From Rivularia sp. T60_A2020_040 (lineage in GTDB: Bacteria; Cyanobacteriota; Cyanobacteriia; Cyanobacteriales; Nostocaceae): a DNA stretch of 36,408 nt. Shown piece by piece: positions 8,470 through 18,240 of the stretch (within the stretch, counting starts at the first letter, position 1; each line of letters begins with the position of its first letter). Made by a program: the position numbers and the translations under genes. Under the pieces are notes generated by a model. The model worked only from the letters and a program-made list of their open reading frames with translations, had not been told where the DNA came from and ran no database searches. The stretch covers positions 1 to 36,408 of the forward strand of contig JACYMD010000067.1 of assembly GCA_015272215.1 (NCBI GenBank). The letters run 5' to 3'.

Positions 8470-9490
8470 TGATCAGATTCTCATACAGAAAGGGGAAAAT
8501 AATATGACTATTCTCTGCTGACTAATGGTCTATGTCATTAGTTGCAAGGATTCCAATATTTGTAATGGCAGCGTCTTGCTCCCTATTGACGATAAACCAG
8601 CCTTTCGGCTCACAATTTCTCAAACCACCACAATAAATGGCACAGATTATTAATTCAAAAAAATACTTATATTTTTATAGAGTTTTATAGAGTTTTATCA
8701 AGGTTTACCATTTTTACTGATATCGCATCCTATTCTAATGCGTCTAACTACCTAATGTCCAAAATTTGACTTAGGTTGCTAAAGTCATCAATTTTGCTTT
8801 TATGGATTTTGACTCAATACTTAAATTCTCCTATCTTCAAATATTTGCATCCGGATAAGAAGTTAAATCAGCTTATAGTACTGCAGTACTATAAGCAAGG
8901 TAATAATCCACGCTAATTAAAATATAAACCTTAGACTCATTGCTAAGTTTTAGTATAGTTATATAATAAATTTTGCTGATGCTATTGATACAAAATTTTC
9001 AATGTATGATTTATTTAATTTCCATAGCTGAATAATTGTCAAATTTTTCATTCTAACAAGAAATATAAATTTTTGCCGGAATGAGTACGAAGAGACATTA
9101 GAATCGAACTTTGTTAACCTTATCTTTACTGATTTGGGGTATATTATAAACGACAACAGCACCTTTGTGATTCTACTGGATTAGAAGTTTAACCGAACCA
9201 ACTGCTACTGTTGCTGCTTTGGGTTATAAATTTGTCATTTCTTTCAACTAAAACCAGCGGTGAGTTGCTTGAGTTGCGTTTTTGACTTTGGTTTCATTGG
9301 TTTTGATTTTAAGTATTATTGTTCGCTTGACAACTCATGCTAAATCTAAATAATTACATAGGTAATTTTGATTTGGGTTAGATGAATGCAATAAGACTTC
9401 TTACTCAACGGGGAAAAAGGGCATCAAACAAGACATTGGTAGACTAGCGATTACTGCTTTTAAGCTTTCTGAGAAACAATTAACTTAATT
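8470..9490. other. Long intergenic region upstream of pstB
   Basis: About 1 kb of AT-rich sequence with no intact gene. A 67-codon minus-strand frame at 8959-9162 has an unconvincing composition. The right part (about 9113-9353) carries a possible decayed permease end, listed separately. No convincing Pho box repeat array was found. Confidence 0.5.
9113..9353 (+). pseudogene. Possible remnant of the pstA permease C-terminus
   Basis: Directly upstream of pstB, 9276-9353 reads as a 25-residue tail: a hydrophobic helix starting AFLTLVSLVLIL, then a basic end (RLTTHAKSK) and a stop. This resembles the last membrane helix of PstA. Before it the frame is broken: a one-base shift would join it to SGELLEL, and around 9156-9167 a TAPL stretch recalls the conserved ETAPL of PstA at about the right distance (about 65 codons from the end). 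Several stops and shifts separate these pieces. pstA normally precedes pstB. The match is by eye and weak; it could be chance. Confidence 0.3.
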
Positions 9491-10297
9491 ATGAATACAC
9501 AAACTTCTACTGTAAACAACAGCGAAATTGCATTAAGAACGGAAGCACTAAATGCTTATTATGGTAGCTTTTTAGCATTAAAGGATATCTATATGAATAT
9601 CCCCAGAAACCAAGTGACTGCTTTTATTGGTCCTTCTGGATGTGGTAAAAGTACTCTACTACGATGTTTCAACCGTCTTAACGATTTGATTGAGGTATTC
9701 CGCTTAGAAGGTCAAGTTCTTTATAATGGCCAAAATTTGTATGGATCTAAAGTTGACCCTGTAGAAATACGTCGTAAAATCGGGATGGTATTTCAAAAAC
9801 CCAATCCATTTCCCAAATCTATCTATGAAAATATTGCTTTTGGAGCCAGAATTAATGGTTACAAAGGTGATATGGATGAATTAGTCGAAAACTCCCTCAA
9901 AGGTGCGGCTTTGTGGAATGAAGTTAAAGATAAACTAAAGCAAAGTGGTTTATCTATATCCGGGGGACAACAACAACGTTTGTGTATTGCTAGGGCGATC
10001 GCAGTTCAACCCAATATTATTTTAATGGATGAACCTTGCTCTGCTCTTGACCCCAAGTCTACTCTACAAGTAGAAGAGTTGATTAAAGAACTTAAAGAGC
10101 AATTCACCGTTGTTATCGTTACTCATAATATGCAGCAAGCATCACGAGTATCGGACATGACAGCCTTTTTTAATGTTAGAGTCGGAGAAAAAGGAGGCCG
10201 TACTGGCTATTTGGTGGAATACGAACAGACCGAAAGCATTTTCCAAAATCCTCAACAAGAAGATACTAAGGAATATATCAGTGGTAAGTTCGGTTAA
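9491..10297 (+). CDS. pstB: Phosphate ABC transporter ATP-binding protein
   Basis: A 268-residue ATPase that would energise high-affinity phosphate import through PstCA. Walker A is GPSGCGKST (47-55), the Q-loop glutamine is Q102 in [10 protein letters not shown], the signature is [10 protein letters not shown] (155-164), Walker B is IILMDE (176-181), and the switch histidine is H212. KPNPFPKSI and the YISG.FG C-terminus are typical of PstB. No pstS, pstC or intact pstA is adjacent. It is therefore a solitary copy, probably one of several pstB paralogues in the genome, perhaps left from a broken operon. Confidence 0.95.
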   Translation: MNTQTSTVNNSEIALRTEALNAYYGSFLALKDIYMNIPRNQVTAFIGPSGCGKSTLLRCFNRLNDLIEVFRLEGQVLYNGQNLYGSKVDPVEIRRKIGMVFQKPNPFPKSIYENIAFGARINGYKGDMDELVENSLKGAALWNEVKDKLKQSGLSISGGQQQRLCIARAIAVQPNIILMDEPCSALDPKSTLQVEELIKELKEQFTVVIVTHNMQQASRVSDMTAFFNVRVGEKGGRTGYLVEYEQTESIFQNPQQEDTKEYISGKFG

Positions 10298-10324
10298 ATA
10301 TTAGGCAAAAATTATGCCTAATAT
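10298..10324 (+). repeat. Perfect inverted repeat after pstB
   Basis: ATATTAGGCA (10298-10307) and TGCCTAATAT (10315-10324) are perfect complements around a 7-nt loop, starting at the pstB stop. No U-tract follows. It may protect the mRNA 3' end or bind a regulator. Confidence 0.6.
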
Positions 10325-10340
10325 GCACTATAAATGTTTG

Positions 10341-10375
10341 ACTCTCGGAGATAATCTGAGAGTTATTTCTTTATT
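10341..10375 (+). terminator. Intrinsic terminator of pstB
   Basis: The 9-bp stem ACTCTCGGA / TCTGAGAGT (10341-10363, one G-T pair) has a 5-nt loop and is followed by a T-rich run (TTATTTCTTTATTTCT). Confidence 0.75.
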
Positions 10376-10390
10376 TCTAAACTTAGGCGA

Positions 10391-10461
10391 AGCGGGCGGC
10401 GGGAATCGAACCCGCATCATTAGCTTGGAAGGCTAAGGTTTTACCACTAAACTACGCCCGC
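10391..10461 (-). tRNA. tRNA-Gly (anticodon TCC)
   Basis: On the minus strand the sequence starts GCGGGCG and ends CGCCCGC plus discriminator T, a perfect 7-bp acceptor stem. The anticodon arm has stem TTAGC/GCTAA and loop CTTCCAA, giving anticodon TCC, read as glycine. The T arm is GCGGG-TTCGATT-CCCGC. Length is 71 nt and CCA is not encoded, as is usual in cyanobacteria. Confidence 0.95.
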
Positions 10462-10504
10462 ATTGTTTTTAACTTTACTATTGTATTACATTGATAAATA
10501 AAAA

Positions 10505-11752
10505 TCAAGAGTCCGGCTGAATCTTTACACGTATCAATAAATTGCTTTTCCGTGGTTTTAATTTACCTGTGATCGGATCTAGGTCTGTTGCTGGATAAAA
10601 CAATTTTTTATTCTTTAAATTTTGATCCACATATGTTTGATATTTCTCTCTTTCTTGTTCGGTTGCGCTTGGATCAATAAATAGTTCTTCTACATTACCT
10701 TGCTCATCAATTGTTAAGAAGACTTGAAACTCTACAGGCTGAAAATCATTTTCTTGGGAAGCTGGAATTACAAAGGTTTGAGAAATATTTTCTTGAATTT
10801 GAGGGGCATTATCTGGTATATCAGTTTTTTGCTTATAAGGAACCACATTCCAACTAGCAGTTAATATCCCTCCACTTTGAGTAGGTTGATTTTGAATGGG
10901 AACTGGTGAGACTTTTTTGCTTTGTTGTGGAGTTTGTCCTAATGCATTAGTGGGAGCATCGGCAATTTGTTCACCATCTACGGGGTTTTGAGGCTGTTGT
11001 TGGGTTGCTAGTTGACGTTGTTCTTCGGCTTCTAACTTACTTTGTTGCGCTAATCGGCGTTGTTCTAATTGTTGTTGTTCTAATTCTTGTTTCTGTAATT
11101 GAGCTTGTAATTGTTGTTGTTGTTCTAATTCTTGTTTCTGTAATTGAGCTTCTAATTGTTGTTGTTGTGCTAATTCTTGTTTCTGTAATTGGGCTTCTAA
11201 TTGTTGTTGTTGTGCTAATTCTTATTTCTGTAATTGAGCTTCTAATTGTTCTTGTTGAACTTGTCTTTGACGTAATTGTTCTGCTTGTTGACGTAATTGG
11301 GCTTCTAATTGACGTTGCTGTTCTAATTCTAATTGACGTTGTTGCTGCTGTATTTTTTGATTATCAAAAGCAATAACATCCCTATCAATAGAAGTAAGTT
11401 TAGTAGTAGGTTGTGAATTTTGAGGAACAATCGGTTTTGCGGCTTGGTTTAGGGAAGTATTTAATGACTTGGGTGGAATTGGTTTTGGTTTTGGTTGAAC
11501 TGGTGATGATTTTTGGGGAGAAATGTCGAGCAATTCAATTGCAACAACAGATTGCGTTACACCGGAGGTGTTTAGCTCCGCTAATCGTCGTTGCTGTGAT
11601 AAGTTAAATTGATATAAACTGAGCGCCCAGAACGCCAATAGATGTAGGATAACTGAACCACAAGAAAAAGCAATCCACCATTTGGGTGAATCAGTTTGTC
11701 GTCTCCAGGTTTTTTCTGGAAATAAACTTTTTTCTGCAACCGATTGTGTCAT
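10505..11752 (-). pseudogene. TonB-like envelope protein split by one in-frame stop
   Basis: The minus strand from 11752 to 10505 is a single frame of 415 codons plus terminal stop, interrupted only by TAA at 11222-11224. The N-terminal part has a short cytoplasmic stretch, a membrane helix at about 27-47, then a PKPKPIPPK-type proline/lysine segment. The middle is a Gln/Leu-rich coiled coil. The C-terminal 115 residues (FQVFLTIDEQGNVEEL..., ending IRVKIQPDS) resemble a TonB-type C-terminal domain. The stop lies in a repeat where sister copies read CAA (QKQE), so it is a C-to-T change turning Gln into stop. The second half has no good start of its own (GTG at 10846). Either a recent pseudogene, a read-through case or a sequencing error. 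Confidence 0.8.
11080..11260. repeat. 45-bp tandem repeat encoding a Gln/Leu coiled coil
   Basis: About four copies of a 45-bp unit encode QKQELAQQQQLEAQL on the minus strand. One copy carries TTATTTCTG where the others have TTGTTTCTG, creating the premature TAA on the coding strand. Confidence 0.9.
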
Positions 11753-11816
11753 ATATCTATAATTAATTATTATCTAGATCAAAATCGGTAATTAGAGAAA
11801 TGACGAGCAATTAGTG

Positions 11817-11889
11817 AGAAGTTGGGTTTTGAGCACATTTCTGTTGTATTACAGATATTTTACGAAAAAACCCGACTTATGTGATTATC
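11817..11889. repeat. Palindromic AGAAGTCGGGTTTT repeat, copy 2
   Basis: The left arm AGAAGTTGGGTTTT (one change) and right arm AAAACCCGACTTAT surround a core with ACAGATATTTTACG. The copy ends in GTGATTATC, as copy 3 does. Confidence 0.85.
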
Positions 11890-12022
11890 GTAGAATACAG
11901 GTTGATTTAGAAGCCAAGTAGAAAAATAAATCGATTTACATATTTGAGCAGAAATTTAGCCCTATTCCTTTGTCTCCCTTTCTCTGTTCTCTGTTCCCTG
12001 TTGCGGAATTTTTCGTCAGGTA

Positions 12023-12096
12023 AGAAGTCGGGTTTTGAGCAAAATTATCAGTTTGCGATCGATATTGCTCGTAAAAACCCGACTTCTGTGATTATC
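12023..12096. repeat. Palindromic AGAAGTCGGGTTTT repeat, copy 3
   Basis: The left arm AGAAGTCGGGTTTT and right arm AAAACCCGACTTCT are perfect complements and the copy ends in GTGATTATC. Its core is different (it contains GCGATCGATAT), so arms and tail are better conserved than the centre. Confidence 0.88.
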
Positions 12097-12110
12097 CTGT
12101 TCCCTACTGC

Positions 12111-15100
12111 CTAATTAACGACAAAAGTTAGAACAGTTTCATCGACTCCTTTCAATTCCAAAGGTTTACCTTTAATAATTTCTTCTTCTTGTAAATAATC
12201 AGCTACCGCAGCAGAAACAAGAATAGTACCAGGCTCGGCAGCATTCTGTAAGCGAGAAGCAATATTTACAGAAGGACCGATCGCAGTATAATCGGCACGT
12301 TCGGAACTACCAAACATTCCGACAACCGCTGTACCTTGATGGATACCGCAGCGAAACTGAAGCGCATTACGTCCATCGGCATCAAAGATACCTTGCTCTT
12401 GCCAGCGTTGGTTCAACTCAGAAAGCCCGCGTAACATGGCTCTAGAAGTGTTAACGGCACGACGTACTTGTTCGTTGGGTGTCAAGTCTTCCGGCGCTCC
12501 ATACAAAGCCAAAATCGCATCTCCCATGAATTTATCTACAGTTCCGCCGTTATCAAATACAGCTTTTGTCATCGATTCTAAGTATTCGTTGAGCAATTCT
12601 GCAACTTTTCGCGACCTTAAATTGTTTGATAATTGAGTAAAACCAACTATATCGCTAAATAAAACTGTAATTAAACGCGGTTCGGGGCGTAAATCTAAAA
12701 TTAAATCACCGGCAGCGGCTTTTCGCACTAAAGCAGGAGGTAAAAAGCGCTGAAGTACGGATTCTGTTAAATAAGTATTTAATTCTATAACTTTGCGTTC
12801 GTTTTCTTTTAAAGCTAAGAGATTACGAGCTTCAGCTAAAAGTTCTCTATCATTGAATGGTTTAGCTAAATAAGCATCTGCACCGCGTTCGGTTCCTTCA
12901 ATACGGGTATCTTCATCAACTTTGGCAGTCAAGAGGATAATTGGTATTCCTTTGAGAGTCTCGTCGGAGCGTATTGTCAGAATCATCTCTAATCCGCTGA
13001 CTACAGGCATCATTAAATCGGTGACAATTAATTGAGGTAATGATTCCTTTGCTATTTTACAACCTTCGGCACCATTTCTAGCTGTTTTGACTTGATAGCC
13101 TGCTTCGCGAAGAATGCTTGATACATAAGCTCGCATATCTGGATTATCATCGACAACTAAAACTAATTGTCCTTTTCCTGTTGTTAACTGTTGATTTTCC
13201 AGATTTGCTAACAACAACTCCTGTGGAATATCTTGAGTATGATTATCTGTTGAGTCAATTAATTCTAAATCAGCTAACTCTACAGCAGCACGACTGAGAT
13301 TAACTTTACTCTCCTCTTCTACTACCTGCTCTAGATTTAAATGAGCGCTTCCCGATGGAAGGGATATGGTAAAATTTGTCCCGCTTCCGTACACCGAATC
13401 AATTGTGACTTTACCTCCATGAACTTCTACTAACTCTTTAACCAAAGCTAAACCTAAACCTGTACCTTCATAGGAACGATTTTCTGAACCTTCTGCTTGA
13501 CGAAAACGTTCAAATAAGAAAGGAATTTGTTCTTGGGCAATACCAATTCCGGTGTCTTCTACTTGTAAAATACAATCCGAACCCGCAGACAGTACTCTCA
13601 CAGTAATGGTACCGTTTTGGTTGGTAAATTTCATGGCATTCGACAGTAGATTATAAACTACTTTATCGAATTTTTCCATATCTAAATAAACCGCAGGACA
13701 ATCATCTAATTCTGCTAGTAAATGTAATTCTTTTTTCTCGCAGTATGGACGAAATGACTCGACAATTTGACTGACAAATTCCACTAAATCGCATTTACGA
13801 AAAGTTGGCTGCATCCTCCCGGCATCTAAACGTTGTAAATCTAATAATTGATTAACCAACCGCAATAAACGTCTGGAATTTCGCAAAGCAATGATACTTT
13901 GTTCGTAAGATAATCCTTTCCCCGTGTTTACTGCTGATTCCAAAGGCCCTTGAATTAAAGTTATCGGGGTACGGAATTCGTGGGAAATATTTTGGAAAAA
14001 TTCAGTTTTTTGTTTGTCTAATTCCAACAAACATTCGGCTTGTTGTCGAGTTTTTTGATATAGTCGGGACTGTTGAACTGCAAGGGCTGCTTGAACTGCT
14101 ACAGATGCAGCTAATTCTATTTCTGACTTGAGCCAATGGCGTGATTTTTTACTTTCCCTTAAAGTAATACTACCGATAATTTTACCGTCGGCAAGTAATG
14201 GAACTATCATCAAAGAGCGAGTTGACATTTTCACAGCTAAATCAAAACCGTTGACATCAAAAGGACAATGATTTATATCGGCAATGATTACCGGCTCTTG
14301 AGTTTGTAAGATTTCTTGCAGTATTTGATTTTCCTTAATTGGTGCTAAAGACTGGGGTAATTGCTGTATCGGTAAATTTTGAGAACTATCGTATAAGCCA
14401 ACACATTCAACAAATTCCGATTCGGCAGTCCATAAAGATAAAATACAGCCATCTACCTGTAAAGCTTGTCCCAGTTGTTGAGTAATAGCAGCAAAAATTT
14501 CTTGGGGATCTAAACTAGAACGAATCGCACTAGTAATAGTATTAACCAATGCTTCCCGTTGAGCAAGAGCCTGTACCTGTTCGTAAGCACGAGCTTGAGA
14601 TAAAGCTAATGCAGCTTGATTTGCCACCATTACCACTAATTCTACTTCCGAATCTTCCCAATCGCGACATTCTTGAAACTGATGCAATGCCAAAACAGCA
14701 ATTAATTCCTGTTGACAAATCAGCGGTACTATTAAGCTAGAACATATTTTAGCCTGTTGATAAACCCGATGGCGATCGCGTTCCAAATTGGTATCTTGTT
14801 GAATGCGCTCGTCTTCTGTGGCATCATAAATTACCTGAACTTCGCGAGTTTCCCAGACTGCATGAGCTAATAATTCGGATGCAAGTTGTTTTTTCTCTTC
14901 TAGATAATTATCTAATTCTTCTTGAAGATTTTTTTGATAAATAAAACCTTCTAAAACTAACTGTCCATTCTGGAAAGGACGTAAAAGACATACATCTAAC
15001 GACAACATATCACCGACATTATCTACAATTGCTTGGAGAATTTGCCGATAATCTAAAGCGCTACGAATCGTATTAGTTACAGAGTTGAGCAGCGATTCTT

Positions 15101-15530
15101 GACGTAATGTCCGGGTTAGTTCATGAGTACGCGCTCGGAGAACATTATGAGTATCCAAAGCTTGACGTACTACAGCTTTCAGTTCTTCCGCTTCCCACGG
15201 TTTAGTTACATATTTAAATACTTTACCAGCATTAATAGCTTCCACCAAGTCTTCGACATCAGTGTAGCCAGTTAAAATAATTCGGATAATATCTGGATAT
15301 TGAGTCGCCGTCAAACTCAAGAATTCTGTACCGCTCATCATTGGCATTCGCTGATCGGAGATAATTACTGATATATCTCCTTCTTTTGCGAGTAATTCTA
15401 ATGCATCTGGACCACTACTGGCTCGTAACACCTTATATTCGCGATAAAATGTACGGTATAGCAGGTCTAGGTTGTCGGGTTCGTCATCGACAACCAATAT
15501 TTTTGGTTTTTTGTTTACTTGGGATTTCAT
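12111..15530 (-). CDS. cyaC: CyaC-type hybrid histidine kinase / adenylate cyclase
   Basis: A 1139-residue signalling protein that would make cAMP. Domains in order: receiver 1 (about 9-125, phospho-acceptor Asp59 in ISDQRMP); two GAF domains (about 145-310 and 325-485); HisKA with His517 in NISHEFRTP; HATPase (about 615-725; N-box NLLSNAMKF, G-box DTGIGI, G2 GTGLGLALV); receiver 2 (about 788-905, Asp838 in VTDLMMP); class III cyclase (about 945-1139). The cyclase retains metal aspartates 960 (FSDIVGF) and 1004 (FMGD), substrate-specifying Lys1000, Thr1082 and transition-state Arg1093 (NIASRLQ). Lys with Thr fits ATP rather than GTP. The layout matches CyaC of Anabaena and Spirulina, as I know it. 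No partner gene is adjacent. Confidence 0.93.
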   Translation of the reverse strand: MKSQVNKKPKILVVDDEPDNLDLLYRTFYREYKVLRASSGPDALELLAKEGDISVIISDQRMPMMSGTEFLSLTATQYPDIIRIILTGYTDVEDLVEAINAGKVFKYVTKPWEAEELKAVVRQALDTHNVLRARTHELTRTLRQESLLNSVTNTIRSALDYRQILQAIVDNVGDMLSLDVCLLRPFQNGQLVLEGFIYQKNLQEELDNYLEEKKQLASELLAHAVWETREVQVIYDATEDERIQQDTNLERDRHRVYQQAKICSSLIVPLICQQELIAVLALHQFQECRDWEDSEVELVVMVANQAALALSQARAYEQVQALAQREALVNTITSAIRSSLDPQEIFAAITQQLGQALQVDGCILSLWTAESEFVECVGLYDSSQNLPIQQLPQSLAPIKENQILQEILQTQEPVIIADINHCPFDVNGFDLAVKMSTRSLMIVPLLADGKIIGSITLRESKKSRHWLKSEIELAASVAVQAALAVQQSRLYQKTRQQAECLLELDKQKTEFFQNISHEFRTPITLIQGPLESAVNTGKGLSYEQSIIALRNSRRLLRLVNQLLDLQRLDAGRMQPTFRKCDLVEFVSQIVESFRPYCEKKELHLLAELDDCPAVYLDMEKFDKVVYNLLSNAMKFTNQNGTITVRVLSAGSDCILQVEDTGIGIAQEQIPFLFERFRQAEGSENRSYEGTGLGLALVKELVEVHGGKVTIDSVYGSGTNFTISLPSGSAHLNLEQVVEEESKVNLSRAAVELADLELIDSTDNHTQDIPQELLLANLENQQLTTGKGQLVLVVDDNPDMRAYVSSILREAGYQVKTARNGAEGCKIAKESLPQLIVTDLMMPVVSGLEMILTIRSDETLKGIPIILLTAKVDEDTRIEGTERGADAYLAKPFNDRELLAEARNLLALKENERKVIELNTYLTESVLQRFLPPALVRKAAAGDLILDLRPEPRLITVLFSDIVGFTQLSNNLRSRKVAELLNEYLESMTKAVFDNGGTVDKFMGDAILALYGAPEDLTPNEQVRRAVNTSRAMLRGLSELNQRWQEQGIFDADGRNALQFRCGIHQGTAVVGMFGSSERADYTAIGPSVNIASRLQNAAEPGTILVSAAVADYLQEEEIIKGKPLELKGVDETVLTFVVN

Positions 15531-16780
15531 GCACCGCTTCCATGCAGTAACGGCAGTCGGATAAATAGTTTAATTAGGTAGGAATGTTTTAACATTCGAT
15601 TTTATAAGAGAGTATTTTAACTGCAATCGGCAGTTTGCTTGCTTTAAAGGTAAGGAGCGAGAGCTTTATCCCAGGACATTCATCAAGAAAAGCATCCCCC
15701 AGAGTTGATAATCGATATGTTCTAGCAAAATTTTTCTTCACCCCCAAGGATAATTTTTATTTCAATTACACTTACACAAGACAGTTTTTTACGCTAGCTA
15801 GATTGATTCACCTAGTAGATGTCGTCTTAGTTTTCCCGTTTTAGCGCCAACACTAACATCTGATGGTAAATTTTATTGATGGCGATCGCAATTAAAACAG
15901 CAATATTACAACAATAATAGTTAATTTACGAGTATTTTAATCAACTATTAGTTTACGTAAAATTATTGAGATAGCGTCTCCATATATTAGTGTTGTGTAG
16001 ATTTATATTGTATCAATTCCATCACCGTTTCATTTGTCAGTTGAATGATAATTAATCTTTTAGCTCTTAAACAACTAAGTAACAGACTTTTACTAGCTTA
16101 GGCAAACTATCCATAATCATGTAGTAATTGCGTATACACCTGCAACTTAAACTACAACTTGATCAAAAGCAATGGGAAATGAAAGTCCCCGTATCAGTCT
16201 GAAAACCTTGTCTCAAACTGTAACTATATATAACTATTAAATGTTTTTGAGATATTTTGAGATATTTTGATAAAAGAATTAATTTAGCAATCAGAGTGGT
16301 CAATTGTAAAAATTGGCGTTATGGAAGTAAAAAGTACTATCTTATAGATTAAAATATGTGTTCTTTGTACTTGTGTCAGAGAATGCCAATAAAGCTTTTA
16401 ATCAAGTTACAACTTGTGCCATGGGCGCAGTATTTGTTCGAGAACTTGTTACTATCAATCACTCCCTTTGAGGAAGTAGGGAGCAAGCTGATGCGGCTAA
16501 AAAGTGCTGTATTGCAGAATATCATTACCGCGTCAGTTAGCTGTATAGTTGGAAAAAGAAGTGTTGCGATTGTCGGCCAATTCGGTTTATTGTCTGTTTT
16601 ACTACAAAAAATCGACAGGTTTTGCTGGATATTTTTAGCTAACAGCAATAATCCCTCCACTTTGCCCCGATTTGCTGATCTTCAAAAACATCCCACACCG
16701 AATCCCAATTTTTGCATTTTTCAATTAAAGTTTTCAGATCAGAACGGATGGTGTTGTACGAATAGTAATGCATATTTTCG
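15531..16780. other. Long intergenic region, no convincing gene
   Basis: About 1.25 kb between divergent cyaC and the GNAT gene, with one HIP1 octamer near 15882. A 142-codon frame at 16356-16784 and others (15635-15844; minus 16376-16660) have atypical composition and no recognisable domain, so I do not call them. This region must hold the cyaC and GNAT promoters, but I cannot place them. Confidence 0.5.
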
Positions 16781-17422
16781 ATGAATAACTTTAACAGCAA
16801 ATTAGCCTTGACTCCTTGTTTTTCTGTTCCATCTCAGCAAAAGCCAGTTGCGGTAGCCACTACCCCAATCACCTCCCAATTTCAGATTCGGCTCTGCTCA
16901 CCTGCCGATTTGACTGGTGTTGCCCAAATTATCGCTGAAAGCTTCCACTCCCGTGATGGTTTATGGGGATGGGCTTTTCCATTGTTGCGTTTGGGCATCT
17001 ATGAAGATTTAAGACATCGTTTGGCTACCTCCGCACCCCACCATGCTTGTTTGGTTGCCGTTGATAATCGCGAACACACAAGCTCAAATTTAGTGGCAAC
17101 GGTAGAATTAAGCGTGCGTTTAGGCGATTCTTGGACTCACACAGGTACTAGAAAAAGTTTTGCTTATTTATCTAATTTAGCCGTAGATCCACAGTACCGC
17201 AGGCAAGGAGCGGCTCGTGCATTATTAACTAGCTGCGAAAAAGTCGTTAGGGAATGGGGATTTAATGATTTGTATCTCCATGTTTTGGAAAATAACCATC
17301 AAGCTCGGCAACTTTATTTCAAGTTGGGATACCGGATGTACCAAATTGATGCTAATTGGAATACATTTTTGTTCCGACATTCGCGACAAATGTTACTCTA
17401 CAAACACCTTTGTGACTGTTAA
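16781..17422 (+). CDS. GNAT family N-acetyltransferase
   Basis: A 213-residue protein. After a variable N-terminus of about 33 residues, a GNAT fold is clear: motif A with FAYLSNLAVDPQYRRQGAA (127-145), whose RRQGAA binds the acetyl-CoA pyrophosphate, and motif B with HVLENNHQARQLYFKLGYR (167-185). An aromatic/acidic insert (FHSRDGLWGWAFPLL) replaces the usual helix 1-2 region. The acceptor substrate cannot be told. The pattern resembles plant plastid and cyanobacterial GNATs, though that is a general impression. It is monocistronic, with a large AT-rich gap on each side. The start is uncertain because no good ribosome binding site precedes the ATG. Confidence 0.85.
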   Translation: MNNFNSKLALTPCFSVPSQQKPVAVATTPITSQFQIRLCSPADLTGVAQIIAESFHSRDGLWGWAFPLLRLGIYEDLRHRLATSAPHHACLVAVDNREHTSSNLVATVELSVRLGDSWTHTGTRKSFAYLSNLAVDPQYRRQGAARALLTSCEKVVREWGFNDLYLHVLENNHQARQLYFKLGYRMYQIDANWNTFLFRHSRQMLLYKHLCDC

Positions 17423-18240
17423 ATGATCTGATTTTATTGAATATTTTATTCAATATTTAAGTAATTAGATCAGTTATAAACAAGTAAATTAAGGACTTGA
17501 CTTAGCATTGATTCAATGTTAAGCAGATTTTATTGTTCATTAATGCCAAAAATTTTTCATACTTATTTTCAACAAGTATGAATTAGTAACTATGTATTTT
17601 ATATTTATTAATGATACTTTTTTTTTCTAAAAAATATTTGTTTTAGATCGGTTTTATCTGTTGATTTATTTGCCAATAGCCTTAGTTTGATCATAAAAGC
17701 TATCTGTACAACAATTTTTGAAGCAATAAAGAAGAATAAATAGTATATATTTAGTGTACAAAGCAGTCAGTCAGCAATTTCAAAGGATAAAGGCACAACA
17801 ACTTTAGCAAATTATTGATTTTATTCATATTTTCTTTAATATATTGCGGATGTAGTTGTAGTAAGCTAATTTTTGTAGAGCAAATGTTTGATGACTTATT
17901 GAAATTTTAGATAGTTAAAGCATATTTAATTAACTTTGATCAGCAATTCAGTAACATTACACTTAAATTAACTAATGCCTTACATTAACTTTGTATACAA
18001 AATGGCTATCTTTATCGAAACTTTAAGTAAAGATTCCTGTACTGGAAGACAAATGCAGTTAAATCACATAAAATATGGTTACTCAACTAGTCAACTTAGT
18101 TGATTTAAATTTATTTAAGTTAAGCCGCACAATAAAGCTTTAGATAATAGCAAAACTAACAGCTGTATTGATTGAATTCATCGAGAATTGCAAGATTAAG
18201 TTTAGATTAGTTCCTTGATTGATTAAAATTCTTATAAAAG
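17423..18240. other. AT-rich intergenic region
   Basis: About 820 bases without a credible ORF. Just after the GNAT gene, TATTGAATA and TATTCAATA (about 17437-17457) form a perfect 9-bp hairpin with a 3-nt loop, a possible weak transcript end. Otherwise I see nothing. Confidence 0.5.

Larger units (their letters stand above)
11753..12110. other. Intergenic between cyaC and the TonB-like gene
   Basis: About 360 bases without a gene. Two copies of the AGAAGTCGGGTTTT palindrome (11817-11889 and 12023-12096) lie in direct orientation, with a pyrimidine-rich stretch (CTCCCTTTCTCTGTTC type) between them. Confidence 0.7.

Noticed and set aside
9113-9131. Pho box upstream of pstB
   Set aside because: Only one reasonable TTAACCT half-site and a poor second one; the tandem triple repeat is missing and it lies nearly 400 bp from the start.
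8959-9162. 67-codon minus-strand frame in the pstB upstream gap
   Set aside because: Phe/Ile/Lys/Ser-rich composition expected from AT-rich non-coding DNA; no ribosome site or family.
11005-11376. Valine/leucine-rich plus-strand frame over the coiled-coil repeat
   Set aside because: It is the antisense shadow of CAA/CAG-rich repeats in the TonB-like gene.
15635-15844. 69-codon plus-strand frame upstream of cyaC
   Set aside because: Low-quality composition and no recognisable motif or start signal.
16124-16137. NtcA-type GTA-N8-TAC site
   Set aside because: The six-base core is expected about nine times by chance in a window this size, and no -10 element lies at the required distance.
16356-16784. 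142-codon plus-strand frame before the GNAT gene
   Set aside because: Cys-, Pro- and Asn-rich ending, no domain, no ribosome site, and it overlaps the GNAT start; it reads like translated AT-rich spacer.
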